Of a DNA stretch of 64,000 nt, positions 55,428 through 64,000 are shown in pieces. The notes below the pieces were generated by a model. It did no database searches and was not told the origin of the DNA. It saw only the letters and a list, made by a program, of their open reading frames with translations. The DNA is from G963664935 sp963664935 (lineage in GTDB: Bacteria > Pseudomonadota > Gammaproteobacteria > Methylococcales > G963664935): the NCBI GenBank assembly GCA_963664935.2, contig CAXXSE010000002.1, positions 62,001 to 126,000 on the forward strand, in the 5' to 3' direction. The translations under genes and the position numbers were made by a program. Position 1 is the first letter of the stretch, and every line of letters starts with the position of its first letter.

Positions 55428-56711
55428 CTAATCGGTATTCATAATATTGTGCCATTTCCCCGCCGTGGAGAGCGCGGGCCTTGATCGTGTCCAGGAAAGA
55501 CCCTCATGCTCTCGAACCTTGTACATCGACGGAAAACTATTTTTCATCGAAAAAGGGTCGCCTTTGGCGTCGAAATATTCGACCGCTATTTCCGCTTTCA
55601 CTGGGGAAGCCAGGGTTAGTATATGTATGGTATCCGGTAAGTTTCTCCAGAATCGCACATCCGCATGGGGCCTCGAACGAATTGCCGCATAGGTGGTGAC
55701 GCTCCCCAACACGGCTAAACCACCGCTGACTGCTTGCAACGCACCTGCTGAATCGCCTAATATTGGAGCACCCAACATTAAGTATTCCGCCGCGCTGGTG
55801 AGAGAGAGCCCTATGTCGCTCGCGTTTTTCCTGAACACAGCCTTACCCTTGACGATCTTATCCACAGGTCGCCCGCCACGTGAATTCGCTTGAAAAAAAA
55901 CATCTTCCATCGGGTAAGCACTGAATAACCGGTCATTCACTATGAATTTGGCTCGATGTTCCCGGATGTTTTTTACTCTTCTGAATTTTAGTTCAGAATG
56001 ACCTAAGCCATCGGCTACTTTCCGGGGAGAGGTCCCGGTTTCCGAGATCAATAAAATATTATGATCCAAGGGCGGCGGTGTGAAATCCGGCCGGATCTTC
56101 TTAACTTCATCAAAGGCTTGCCCGGCAAGTTCTCGATCGCCCAAAATATGAGAAGCCCAGCCCTCAAGAAAAATGAGTATCGCGAAATCGCAGCGATTTT
56201 GATCTTCTTCGGCGAAGGCATCCTGGAGGATTCCCGATTTAAAGGCCGCTCGGGCATTTTCATAATCACCCTTCCACATATCGAGGAGGCCCAGATAATA
56301 GTAGGCCATGGCCCGCTCATAGGGTTCGCCCTTAAAGTCTTTGGCGCCTTCTTCAAACCAAAGACTTCTGGCGTTCGCCGCAGTTTCCGTCCCAGCATAT
56401 ACAAGCTCGATCTGACCCACGACGTCTTAGAAAATCCTGTGGGCGAGATCGAATTCCCTTAACTCCATGGCGGCGAGCCCTATTTGCATTCCATTCAATA
56501 CTTGATTGCGTTTTCCTTCAAGATAGAGTTTTTGGTAGAGGGGTTGTAACAGCTTCGGTTTATTGTCGACGTCCGCTTGCAAGTGCGCCGATAGACTCAT
56601 TTTTGGGTTGCCGGCGCATCCGGCTATCGCCATGGCGACGCAACAGGCTAACGGCAGCCGCGATAAATTACCGATAAACGATGTCATCTTGGGCGGTTTT
56701 CTTAAATTCAT
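55428..56711 (-). pseudogene. TPR-like lipoprotein (COG3014 type) with an internal stop
   Basis: The frame from 56711 is a lipoprotein start (LACCVAMAIAGCAGNPKMS) and runs helical (GKRNQVLNGMQIGLAAMELR) to a TAA at 56429-56427. The same frame continues at once with GQIELVYAGTETAANARSLW, YERAMAYYYLGLLDMWKGDY and GILQDAFAEEDQNRCDFAIL to 55428. So one nonsense codon splits a protein of about 427 residues. A GTG at 56420 could restart the C-terminal part without signal peptide. Confidence 0.7.
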
Positions 56712-57306
56712 ACATATTGCTCCAAACTATCCCACCGGTTTCAAGTTCAACCATCTCAAAGATTATTTGGTGATACCGCGAGGTGTATCCGGACTGAGTC
56801 CGTGAATCCATGCTGGAAATCCTTCCGCCAAGCCTGAAATCAGCGCCTGCGGTTTTCTTTGCCAGCCCTGTTGTACCGGTATCGACCATTCCCTCGCGCT
56901 TCAATTTCCGTTCGCGATTGACCATATGCGAATAGTGCCGCCCAATAAAAAACATTCGCCCCGACGCAGCTCGATTAAGTAGGATTCTAAGCCGGTCGGT
57001 AATCATCTTTTTATTGAGCCTGGACGAGCTTTCGTTCGAGAAATATTCGCCGTCAATAATCACCCGTGGCGCCACCGAACGGCCCGCCAGTTCCGGAGAG
57101 GTCAAAATATCGCGCATCATTAAGTCGGTCATAGCCGTCAAATCCTGGGACTCGATACCAATTCCCGCCACGGGACCTACTTCCGATATGTCGTTGTAAA
57201 GCGTTGGCCTGCCGCGTTCATTGCGTACATTGGTGTCGTAGACGGTGCATGCGGTACTCAGTAACGATACCAATCCGATGATGAATAATTTGGGTTTAGT
57301 GTTCAT
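56668..57306 (-). CDS. LpoB-like lipoprotein
   Basis: The 212-residue protein has a lipoprotein signal (IIGLVSLLSTACTVYDTN), and the LpoB/COG3417 pattern: DLTAMTDLMMRDILTSPEL, APRVIIDGEYFSNESSSRL and ADFRLGGRISSMDSRTQSGY with a final YQIIFEMVELETG-like strand. LpoB activates the peptidoglycan synthase PBP1b from the outer membrane. Length agrees with the family. It overlaps the TPR-like gene by 44 bases. Whether this paralog acts on PBP1b is unknown. Confidence 0.78.
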   Translation of the reverse strand: MNTKPKLFIIGLVSLLSTACTVYDTNVRNERGRPTLYNDISEVGPVAGIGIESQDLTAMTDLMMRDILTSPELAGRSVAPRVIIDGEYFSNESSSRLNKKMITDRLRILLNRAASGRMFFIGRHYSHMVNRERKLKREGMVDTGTTGLAKKTAGADFRLGGRISSMDSRTQSGYTSRYHQIIFEMVELETGGIVWSNMYEFKKTAQDDIVYR

Positions 57307-57331
57307 GTTTCCGAGCCTGTATTTGATTAAG

Positions 57332-57473
57332 CCCCCTAAATAACCAAGGATATATAAGGCTTAAATGATAGATAACAGCGATAAGAAAACTTGAAAGATA
57401 TTGATATTCTTACGCTTGTTTGCCTTGTCATCCATCATTTATCCCCTCCTATATCCTCGGTTATTTAGGGTGG
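57332..57473. repeat. MITE-D: 142-bp inverted-repeat element
   Basis: Arms 57332-57358 and 57445-57473 are imperfect inverted copies around CCCTAAATAACC and AGGATATA. It occupies most of the 245-base gap between two lipoprotein genes. No coding capacity. Confidence 0.5.
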
Positions 57474-57551
57474 TGCTGGTTAGAATGAAGTTTGGCTAAA
57501 GAGTGCCGATAATCGACTCTCTCTAACCAAAACATCGGGATGATCCCGGAT

Positions 57552-58088
57552 TCAGTACGGGGTCACTTGTCCGCTAGCGGATACCAACGCAACACTGTAG
57601 CGTTGTTTAAGATCCGGATAAATCTCCATGGTAGCTTTTAACGCATCCGCGTAATGTTCGTGACTGGAATGTTTTACGTAGATATACAGCGCCATATTAT
57701 CCAGATTATTGAACGAAAGGTCGGAGCTTTCGCGCATGAATTCTTCGCCACCCGCCATTTCCAGTGCGATTGCTCGGCCAGCGGTTTTGCCGATATAGTT
57801 GCCTACAATGCCTCCGACGAAGGGAATCTGTCCCGCGAGTTGCTGACCGGCAAATGCCCCGGCCACACCACCTATACTTGCACCTAAACTGGCATTAACC
57901 GATTTGTCTACCCATTCAGCCATAACACCGTCGGTCGTGTAGGGCGACATGAATTCACCGCTGTTATCGGCAATAGGGGTCGGCGCCACCAGCATCGCGG
58001 GCTCTGAAATTTTTGGCTGTAAACCGGCGCATCCGGACAGTCCACCAGTCACGATAACCGCGGTAATAATCAGGAATAGTTTTTTCAT
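57552..58088 (-). CDS. Glycine-zipper lipoprotein
   Basis: Start at ATG 58088; the frame upstream of it lacks protein character. The 178-residue product has a lipobox (FLIITAVIVTGGLSGCAG) and a glycine-zipper segment (ASLGASIGGVAGAFAGQQLA and GGIVGNYIGKTAGRAIA, about 70-110) that may insert into or pack on a membrane. The C-terminal part is a small alpha/beta domain (ALYIYVKHSSHEHYADAL). Function unknown; it belongs to the envelope cluster. Confidence 0.7.
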   Translation of the reverse strand: MKKLFLIITAVIVTGGLSGCAGLQPKISEPAMLVAPTPIADNSGEFMSPYTTDGVMAEWVDKSVNASLGASIGGVAGAFAGQQLAGQIPFVGGIVGNYIGKTAGRAIALEMAGGEEFMRESSDLSFNNLDNMALYIYVKHSSHEHYADALKATMEIYPDLKQRYSVALVSASGQVTPY

Positions 58089-58198
58089 TTCTATCGTCTC
58101 CTTAGGGGGGGGTAAAAAAGTAATTAATTTCAATGATTGGCTTGGTATCTTGCGCAAAAAACGAAATACCAAATGAAAAATCCAGCAAGTAATGTAGT

Positions 58199-59509
58199 TT
58201 AATGATTGGACCTCTTGCTGGGGCTGAAGTAAAAGTCGCCGGTAAATGACGAGGAGAACCATGGGATTTGTTTTCCATGGGTTTCCTTCTCAACATCCCG
58301 TGCAACACGTTTAAACAACTGTTCGAATGGGGTATTAGGACTTGAGATGTGGCGTAACAGGTGGTTGGTATAGACACCATTTTTCCCACTACCGTCGGCC
58401 GCGGTTTGTCCCGGACCCGTTGCGAAACTGATAAATGAACCATGGGTGCCGTCGACGCGAGCCAATCCTCGGGAGATTGAGCGTTGACCCGCGGGTAATG
58501 GGTTATCCCTACAAGCATCCAAAATCACAATATTGAGGCCATCTCGAGAATTCCCCATAACATCCATAATTTTGGCCAGTTGCAAACTGCTATATTTGAC
58601 ATCGGTTTGGGTTTCAACTTGTACGTTAGATGGAATCATATAGTTTTCGCCTTCTATCTGGACGCCATGACCGGCATAGTAAAAAAGCCCGACGCCCTTT
58701 TTTGTGTTTAAAGTTTGCCCGAAGTCATTCACGGCCTTGTTCATATTGCGTAGATTGGCATCGATCAATAAGGTTATATTGAATCCGAGTTTTTTCAGCG
58801 CGCTAGCGATATCTTCGGCGTCGTTGCGGGGATTGGTTAAACTCGGTAAATGTAAATAGTCCGCATTTCCAATAATTAGAGCTGTTCTGATATATTCGGA
58901 TACCGTGGAATCATGCTTCGAATTCGAAGCTCGGAAGTTGGTTCCGTTAGAAGCGTGTTTCCGATAGAGCTCGGGTTTCTCCGATGGCAATTGCGCTATT
59001 GGGGGTTGATTTCGTGTTGCCGTCCGGATTTCACTGTGGTCGAAGCGATTCGCACTCAAAATAGGCTTTGAATTAAATTTGAAGCTTTTTAATGCCCCAA
59101 GAGTTGGTTTAGAAAGGTTTTTGACTCCTTTTGTATAACTTGTAAACTTTCCACGGCCCTCGTAAATCAGCGCGCCGCTGTTATGATCTTTCAGGGAACA
59201 GTTAACGCTCTCCGAATAGATTCCCATTGAGTTGCTAAAATCGTGTCCTCCATCGAAGCACGTGACAACCAATAGATTTCGCTTATTCTTCGGTGCATCT
59301 TTTAAGTCGATTACTCGATAATCGAACTTTGCAAAATAAGCTTTGATCGCTGGAACGGAAGTCAACTCAGTGGTCGGATGAATCGCCACGGTGGTGTATT
59401 GGGTTTGGTCAATCGGTTCCAAAAAATGGCCGGTCTCGGCCGTGACACGGCCGACCGATTGACAACCAAAAATGAAAGGTAGTAGAACTATTAAACTCGA
59501 TCTAAACAT
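58199..59509 (-). CDS. Caspase-fold (C14) lipoprotein
   Basis: The 436-residue protein begins with a lipoprotein-like signal (SLIVLLPFIFGCQSVG, Cys16). Residues 40-150 form an unknown domain. The C-terminal half (about 205-425) is a p20-like caspase domain with the dyad H281 (FYYAGHGVQIEGENY) and C333 (IVILDACRDNP), plus the substrate-side acidic GSFISFATGPGQTAADGSG loop. Such bacterial metacaspase-like proteins are proteases of mostly unknown targets. An envelope-anchored form next to LpoB-like and YcfL-like genes is notable. Confidence 0.85.
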   Translation of the reverse strand: MFRSSLIVLLPFIFGCQSVGRVTAETGHFLEPIDQTQYTTVAIHPTTELTSVPAIKAYFAKFDYRVIDLKDAPKNKRNLLVVTCFDGGHDFSNSMGIYSESVNCSLKDHNSGALIYEGRGKFTSYTKGVKNLSKPTLGALKSFKFNSKPILSANRFDHSEIRTATRNQPPIAQLPSEKPELYRKHASNGTNFRASNSKHDSTVSEYIRTALIIGNADYLHLPSLTNPRNDAEDIASALKKLGFNITLLIDANLRNMNKAVNDFGQTLNTKKGVGLFYYAGHGVQIEGENYMIPSNVQVETQTDVKYSSLQLAKIMDVMGNSRDGLNIVILDACRDNPLPAGQRSISRGLARVDGTHGSFISFATGPGQTAADGSGKNGVYTNHLLRHISSPNTPFEQLFKRVARDVEKETHGKQIPWFSSSFTGDFYFSPSKRSNH

Positions 59510-59745
59510 ACCGGCTGAACAAAAATGACAAATTTACAATTGTTTTGTGAAGCAACACGTAAAAATTAGCGCACCTTCGATCTGTCGGCCAGGGTCAATT
59601 CATGGCAAAACTCTAAACTGTGAACTGACACACGTTTCCACGGAATGCATTTGGGTAAACATTCCGGGTCTATCCGTTCATGGATCCTGGAATTTGAAAA
59701 CGTTCAGCAGGATGGAATAGGACTGGTGGAAAAGGACTATCTTCC

Positions 59746-60747
59746 CTACTTAATAGCAACGTAGATTGTCGTTTGGATCTCGTTGCTTGTGCTGACTTCG
59801 TTGGGATCGTTTTCATAGACTTCCAGCGATGGCCGCAGGGTATCGTATTTCAATTTACGCATCCTGAGGTGGACCATCGCGGCATACCATGCCAACTCCA
59901 GAAATTGATAGCTGCCTTTTAAGTTGATTTTGTAAAACTTCCCACCACCCAAAGTTTTTAGCTGATACTCACCAGCGTCGATACCTTCCCTGACGGGAAC
60001 GGCCATGTCGCAGACAAAGTCCATGTTTTTGGTATCAACTTTGTGGTAAAGGCTAAAGGGCTTGCCGGTGATATGGCCGTGGTTGTTCTCAATGTACGTT
60101 TTCAATTTAGGAAATTCGGTTTTCATCGCTGCTTCCATTTCCTGTAGTCCACCTTCGAAACCTTTGCACAACGAATACACGGGTTCAAGTGTGGTTTCGC
60201 CTACGAATTGGAAAGAGGGATGTTCCGCGTTTGGATCAAGTTGACCAGCAAGCATGGATAATCCCAATTCATAATCCTTGCTAATCATATTGGCGGTCTT
60301 TTTTGCCATGAAACGGAACAAGAAGGGCATTTTCCCCAGCATTATCCAGGCGACCTCAGTCTGGCCGTTTTTCTCTGAAAATTCAAAGGTCACCTGGCAA
60401 ATGGCTTTAAAGGGCCGGGTGAATCCTATTCCTTGTTCGATGCGGTGCGGCCGATCAAATTTAACATGCATTAATTTACCGGCGCCGACCAGTTTCCCAT
60501 CCCAGGTGTAGTAGCCCCCCTCGTCAGAGCAGTTATCGCTGAAAACCAATTTGGTGTTCGGCTCATGCATCAGCCAAGGACTCCAATCGGCCCAAGTCTT
60601 AAAATCGCGGATCTTGTCAAACACGGTCCCAATGCTGGTATTGATCAATTTTGTGCGGCGTACCGCATAACCGGCGTCCAAGGTTGCCAGATAAATCAAG
60701 CCCCATATGATGAATCCGATGACTAGAAAAATAATGGTGTAAAACAT
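59746..60747 (-). CDS. SRPBCC-type protein with membrane anchor and GyrI-like half
   Basis: From ATG 60747 (60798 is also possible) the 333-residue product has one N-terminal transmembrane helix (YTIIFLVIGFIIWGLIYLA), a START-like SRPBCC domain (about 28-160, FDKIRDFKTWADWSPWLM and GGYYTWDGKLVGAGKLM) and a C-terminal half resembling GyrI/AraC effector-binding domains (EGIDAGEYQLKTLGGGKFY). Such fusions bind small hydrophobic ligands; ligand unknown. The gap 59510-59745 holds no gene. Confidence 0.7.
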   Translation of the reverse strand: MFYTIIFLVIGFIIWGLIYLATLDAGYAVRRTKLINTSIGTVFDKIRDFKTWADWSPWLMHEPNTKLVFSDNCSDEGGYYTWDGKLVGAGKLMHVKFDRPHRIEQGIGFTRPFKAICQVTFEFSEKNGQTEVAWIMLGKMPFLFRFMAKKTANMISKDYELGLSMLAGQLDPNAEHPSFQFVGETTLEPVYSLCKGFEGGLQEMEAAMKTEFPKLKTYIENNHGHITGKPFSLYHKVDTKNMDFVCDMAVPVREGIDAGEYQLKTLGGGKFYKINLKGSYQFLELAWYAAMVHLRMRKLKYDTLRPSLEVYENDPNEVSTSNEIQTTIYVAIK

Positions 60748-60845
60748 GATGATGATCTCAAATAATGTTGTTCTGACTATCATAACTTTTTCGGCCATTT
60801 TTCGCGTGACTTTATCACTTATTGCATTGTTACTTTGGACCTGCG

Positions 60846-61826
60846 TTATGGAGCATCTATCAGCTTCTCTACCGCTTTAATAACTTCATCGGCGCCGATC
60901 CCCTTCATACATTCGTGGTGCCCCAGTGGGCATTCACGTTTCATGCAAGGCGCGCACTCTATTTCATGGCGAACGATAATACTTTTTGGGTTTTTCCACT
61001 GGGATGTCTCTTTGTGGCGCGTCGGTCCGAAAATGGCGACAGTTGGAATCCGATAGGCTGCCGCCACATGCATCGGTCCACTATCGTTGGTGATGAACAG
61101 ATCCAGTGCGCCGATGGTCGAACAGAGTGCTTTAATCGACGTTTTTCCCGCCAGATTGGTATAGTTGGTAACCCGGCGACGATCAAGTTCCAGGGTAATC
61201 GCGTCGGCCATATCCGTCTCCGCCGGTCCCCCGAAGAGGATAATGTTGTACCGGTTCGCATAGGCGGCGGCAACGGCGGCAAACTTCTCAGGATACCATC
61301 GTTTGGCGGAACCGTACGTAGCTCCGGGATTAATCCCCAGTACCGGTTGATCGAAGTTGCGGGGTTGAACATAAAGGGTCGATGGTCCGGCTTCGGTTTG
61401 GTCGGTTTTACACAGTGTGTTGGCCAAGATGGCATACTGCTCGGCCAGGTGGATGGAGAGCGGTAGTTTGGGTGTGTGCCGTAGCAGTATGACACTGTGC
61501 AAGCTTTTTCTTGCGGCGGTAGTTTTGCTCCGGGTTAAATAGAGCAGTATTGAAGAGTAGCTCTGATTACGGAAGGTAATCGCCAGGCTATGGGGTCCCA
61601 ACGTTTTGGCGAACCGATAGATGTTGAGCAGGCGGTTGCCCGATGTTTTCGTTTTATCGACGTAGTAACGCGTGCATAAAGGATGATGTTTCAATGCTTC
61701 GATACTGGCATGGGAACCGACTAGTGTCAGTGTAGCATTTGGGTTGGCATTACAGAGCAGTTCGATCGCCGGAGTCGCCATGACCGCATCCCCCAGCCAG
61801 TTGGGCAAAATGATCAGGATATTCAT
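60846..61826 (-). CDS. waaF: ADP-heptose:LPS heptosyltransferase II
   Basis: The 326-residue GT-B glycosyltransferase has the family 9 start ILIILPNWLGDAVMATPA, GINPGATYGSAKRWYPE, and LFITNDSGPMHVAAAYRIPT with GPTRHKETSQW. It adds the second heptose to the inner core of lipopolysaccharide in the cytoplasm, which marks the host as Gram-negative. A Cys-containing end (CAPCMKRECPLGHHECM) is typical of WaaF. Confidence 0.92.
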   Translation of the reverse strand: MNILIILPNWLGDAVMATPAIELLCNANPNATLTLVGSHASIEALKHHPLCTRYYVDKTKTSGNRLLNIYRFAKTLGPHSLAITFRNQSYSSILLYLTRSKTTAARKSLHSVILLRHTPKLPLSIHLAEQYAILANTLCKTDQTEAGPSTLYVQPRNFDQPVLGINPGATYGSAKRWYPEKFAAVAAAYANRYNIILFGGPAETDMADAITLELDRRRVTNYTNLAGKTSIKALCSTIGALDLFITNDSGPMHVAAAYRIPTVAIFGPTRHKETSQWKNPKSIIVRHEIECAPCMKRECPLGHHECMKGIGADEVIKAVEKLIDAP

Positions 61827-61925
61827 GATCTTCCCGCCGTGAAAGCGCGAACTGGATTATTGTGATTAGCTAGCATCGTTGCCTAACCGGGAATTATTAG
61901 ACGGCAGTTTCTATAGTACAGCAAT

Positions 61926-62460
61926 TTACGCGCGCTTGGTTACAAGCACGTCTTCCATAATGAGATATTCCAGATCGGATCCAAAGAACATGTTCAGGGC
62001 GTCTTCGAGCGTGCAGACCATTGGTTCGGTACGACGGTTCAACGAAGTATTCAATACGACGGCATTATCGGTACGTTTTTCCAGTTCCTCGATCAGATTG
62101 TAATATCTTCGGTTGGTATCACGGGTTACGACCTGGGCTCGCGCCGTACCATCTTCATGGACCACTTCCGGAATTCGCGACTTCCATGATTCCTCGATAT
62201 CAAATATAAAGGTCATATACGGAGACGGGTGGTCGGTTTGCAGGATTGCTTCGGCGATTGTATCGAGCATGCTCGGACAAAACGGCCGCCAGCGTTCACG
62301 ATATTTGATCTGTTGGTTGATGCGGTCCGCAATTACAGTCGCACTGGGGTCACCGAGGATGCTGCGATTTCCCAGCGCCCACGGCCCGAACTCCATGCGC
62401 CCCTAGAACCAAGCCACCGGATTCCCCTCGGCAAGCAAATCCGCGGCATGCGGGTGCGTT
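61926..62460 (-). pseudogene. Carbamoyltransferase (NodU/CmcH) C-terminal remnant
   Basis: The 156 residues from ATG 62396 are the C-terminal carbamoyltransferase region: FGPWALGNRSILGDPSAT, WRPFCPSMLDTIAEAIL, and TSLNRRTEPMVCTLEDAL. Upstream in the same frame comes TAG (62405-62403) and before it AADLLAEGNPVAWF, so the family motif WFQGRMEFGPRALGNRS has lost its Gln codon to a stop and its Arg to Trp. The other ~400 residues are missing. It is a relic. Confidence 0.75.
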
Positions 62461-62668
62461 ATCGACTACCGCCCAACCTAGATGATGGTCAAAAGCCTTG
62501 CAAGCGACAAAGGGCCAAGCTAGACTAAAGCCTTAACACGTTGTCCTTCGGGCATCCTATTTTGACTTTAATGTTAAAGCGATTCCGCCTAAACGCGAAG
62601 GTTTTAAACCGGTAGAATGGAGAATAAATCAAGCAGGCCTACGGCCACGCGAGGTGCTTTGGATTAGT

Positions 62669-62706
62669 AAAAATCGCCACCCGGTAAAACCGGGATGGCG
62701 ATTTTT
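62669..62706. terminator. Bidirectional terminator next to fae
   Basis: Sixteen-base arms (AAAAATCGCCA-CCCGG and CCGGG-A-TGGCGATTTTT) around TAAAA, with a T-run on both strands, 11 bases after the fae stop on the minus strand. The rest of 62461-62716 shows no gene. Confidence 0.8.
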
Positions 62707-62716
62707 AACCAAATAA

Positions 62717-63280
62717 TTACACGTGCGCCGCGAAAGGATGCTCCGCGGAACCCTTTTGAGCAACAACATCGCGTGCTTTCGGCTCGCGACGTATAGCCCG
62801 TTGAAGTGCTTCCTTGGTTGCCGCGTAGTTATAATCCTGGATTTTAGCGTCGTCCGCGGCAAGCCAGTGGATGAACACGCCCACGCAGATGAACACATTG
62901 TCGGCTTCTTCCGCTGGAATGGTGCCGTCTTCTACACAATCGGACACGGCCATGGCGACACCGCGTTGAGCGGGACCGAACATTTGCACGGCTTGTTTGC
63001 TGTTTTTAATGGTGACTTTATTGAACATGACGGTGCTCGGTTTAGCCATCAAATTGGGCGCTACCACTGCCAACAGGCTTGAAAAGCCATCCTTATTGTT
63101 GGTCACGCAATTTGCAAACGCTGCCTCCGCCGCACCGCCACGAGGCCCGATTAGTAAATCGATATGCGCTACTTCGTTGCCATCCCCAATCAAGGATTCG
63201 CCGACTAATACCCTGTTAATGAGCGCCCCTTCAAGCGGGTCCGAAGAAAAAATAGATAAAATGTTGTCAATGAACGACAT
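62717..63280 (-). CDS. fae: Formaldehyde-activating enzyme
   Basis: The 187-residue protein matches Fae: LVGESLIGDGNEVAHIDLLI with the catalytic His, then IGPRGGAAEAAFANCVTNNK, LLAVVAPNLMAKPSTVMFNK, VQMFGPAQRGVAMAVSD and IHWLAADDAKIQDYNY. Fae condenses formaldehyde with tetrahydromethanopterin, the entry to C1 oxidation in methylotrophs. A 26-residue N-terminal extension (MSFIDNILSIFSSDPLEGAL) precedes the normal start region; no other start codon fits. It stands alone, with its own terminator. Confidence 0.92.
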   Translation of the reverse strand: MSFIDNILSIFSSDPLEGALINRVLVGESLIGDGNEVAHIDLLIGPRGGAAEAAFANCVTNNKDGFSSLLAVVAPNLMAKPSTVMFNKVTIKNSKQAVQMFGPAQRGVAMAVSDCVEDGTIPAEEADNVFICVGVFIHWLAADDAKIQDYNYAATKEALQRAIRREPKARDVVAQKGSAEHPFAAHV

Positions 63281-63393
63281 TACTGATCCCCTTAAAACAA
63301 TACAAAATCACGTCCGTATTTAAAAAAGCCTGGTTCGGGTGATCCAATCGTTTCCCCTTATCCATTCCAAACCGTTGTTCAGAAGCTACCTCT

Positions 63394-63556
63394 AGGAGGC
63401 TGTCCGAGAATAGAGAGCCTACTGCGGAAAAGCTGGATTTGGCCTGATTTTCCCATTATTTTCGTTAAATACAGCAAGTATTCGCCTCAAATAATGAAAA
63501 AACCAAGCTCAAACCAGCTTTCCCTCGCTACGGCTCCTAATCTCGGACAGCCTCCT
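63394..63556. repeat. MITE-B copy 3 (163 bp)
   Basis: Nearly identical to copy 1 at 41645-41805 and in the same orientation; full ends AGGAGGCTGTCCGAG and CTCGGACAGCCTCCT are flanked by CT and AG. It lies upstream of fae. Confidence 0.85.
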
Positions 63557-63707
63557 AGTTGGCATTTTTCTTAAATCCGTAATAGCGTCTGGATCGATAT
63601 CGAGTTACCCGTCATAGGGTCAATGTGGCCGAGTGTTCACGAGCCGCTACAAATAAATTCATCCCGCCGTAATCATTCAACCCCATTACAGCGCATTATA
63701 CTTCGTC

Positions 63708-63860
63708 TTAGGCATCTGGAAAAGATTAAATTACCAGAATTGGCTGGATAGAGTTTCGAATTCGAGATCCGCATAGTGAGCTATGTAACCCTTGGTACAA
63801 CGCGGAAGATGGGGCCACAAACCAACAAAGCTGGTAATTTAATCTTTGCAAGATGCCTTA
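63708..63860. repeat. MITE-F: 153-bp element with 30-bp inverted ends
   Basis: Arms 63708-63737 and 63831-63860 (starting TTAGGCATCT and sharing AAAGATTAAATTACCAG) are inverted copies with about three mismatches. The inner part is not repeated elsewhere in the window. It ends 16 bases from the M23 peptidase stop. Confidence 0.6.
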
Positions 63861-63875
63861 TTTCTTCCAAAACGA

Positions 63876-64000
63876 TTATTTGTCGACTGAATCTTTTTCC
63901 CGTAGCTCCTCGGCAATGAATAGAGCCGGGTCTACCTTGGTTCTATTCAGGTATACATTCCAATGGAGGTGAGGACCGGTAACGCGGCCGGTTTCTCCCA
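63876..64000 (-). CDS. M23-family peptidase, C-terminal end (partial)
   Basis: The minus-strand frame entering from the window edge encodes GETGRVTGPHLHWNVYLNRT followed by KVDPALFIAEELREKDSVDK and TAA. GRVTGPHLHW is the conserved last metal-binding motif (HxH) of LytM/M23 endopeptidases, which cut peptidoglycan cross-links. The rest is outside the window. Confidence 0.85.
   Translation of the reverse strand, partial: GETGRVTGPHLHWNVYLNRTKVDPALFIAEELREKDSVDK

Overview
The window looks like the chromosome of a Gram-negative, most likely gammaproteobacterial, methylotroph. The housekeeping genes keep classical proteobacterial order (infC-rpmI-rplT-pheS-pheT-ihfA-merR; plsY divergent from folB-folK; gcvR next to bcp; waaF). 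A gene for formaldehyde-activating enzyme (fae) at 62.7-63.3 kb points to tetrahydromethanopterin-linked C1 oxidation. Lipoprotein signals, IHF and a heptosyltransferase fit a Gram-negative envelope. No species is assigned.

Layout. (1) 0-5.1 kb: translation and IHF genes on the + strand. (2) 5.5-39.8 kb: a genomic island of about 34 kb inserted in tRNA-Pro(GGG). The 3' 56 bp of the tRNA region is duplicated at 39710-39765 and a P4-type tyrosine integrase sits just inside the right end. The left part (5.7-12.4 kb) is a satellite-like set: DUF6499-like protein, AlpA, primase zinc domain, RepA-like ATPase, small unknown proteins, a PcfJ-like gene and a terminase-small-subunit-like protein. The middle (12.4-15.9 kb) holds a periplasmic Pcm and an APC permease between repeated non-coding blocks. 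(3) 16.2-31.8 kb, inside the island, is the main content: a 14-kb minus-strand operon of thirteen genes plus a converging disulfide-reductase gene. From the promoter it reads: acylating aldehyde dehydrogenase, DcmR/MEDS-type regulator, epoxyalkane:coenzyme M transferase, zinc ribbon, short-chain dehydrogenase, two CoA-transferase subunits, an unrecognised Cys-rich protein, phosphosulfolactate synthase, two aspartase/fumarase-superfamily enzymes, a PLP enzyme and an ADP-forming acyl-CoA synthetase. It looks like a self-contained module that both makes coenzyme M and uses it to consume epoxides. No alkene monooxygenase is present, so in a methylotroph the epoxides could come from a monooxygenase encoded elsewhere (inference).

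(4) 32-36 kb: nested insertion sequences, one IS inside an IS1634-type transposase gene with a 3-bp target duplication. (5) 39.8-50.6 kb: chromosomal DNA that is being eroded. It has intact HDOD, gcvR and bcp genes. Around them lie a NUDIX gene with a frameshift, a fungalysin (M36) protease gene hit by an IS, a palindromic MITE and an 11-bp duplication, a pyruvate kinase tail, a vapBC locus split by another palindromic element, and an IS110 remnant. (6) 50.6-64 kb: mazEF, plsY, folB-folK, a metallo-beta-lactamase-fold protein, a minus-strand envelope lipoprotein cluster (LpoB-like, YcfL-like, a TPR-like gene with a nonsense codon, a glycine-zipper lipoprotein, a caspase-fold lipoprotein), an SRPBCC protein, waaF, a decayed carbamoyltransferase, fae and the end of an M23 peptidase.

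Several short inverted-repeat elements (at least six families, named MITE-A to MITE-F here) are scattered in the window, mostly next to broken genes. Family assignments rest on recognition of motifs by eye; no database or structure search was run.
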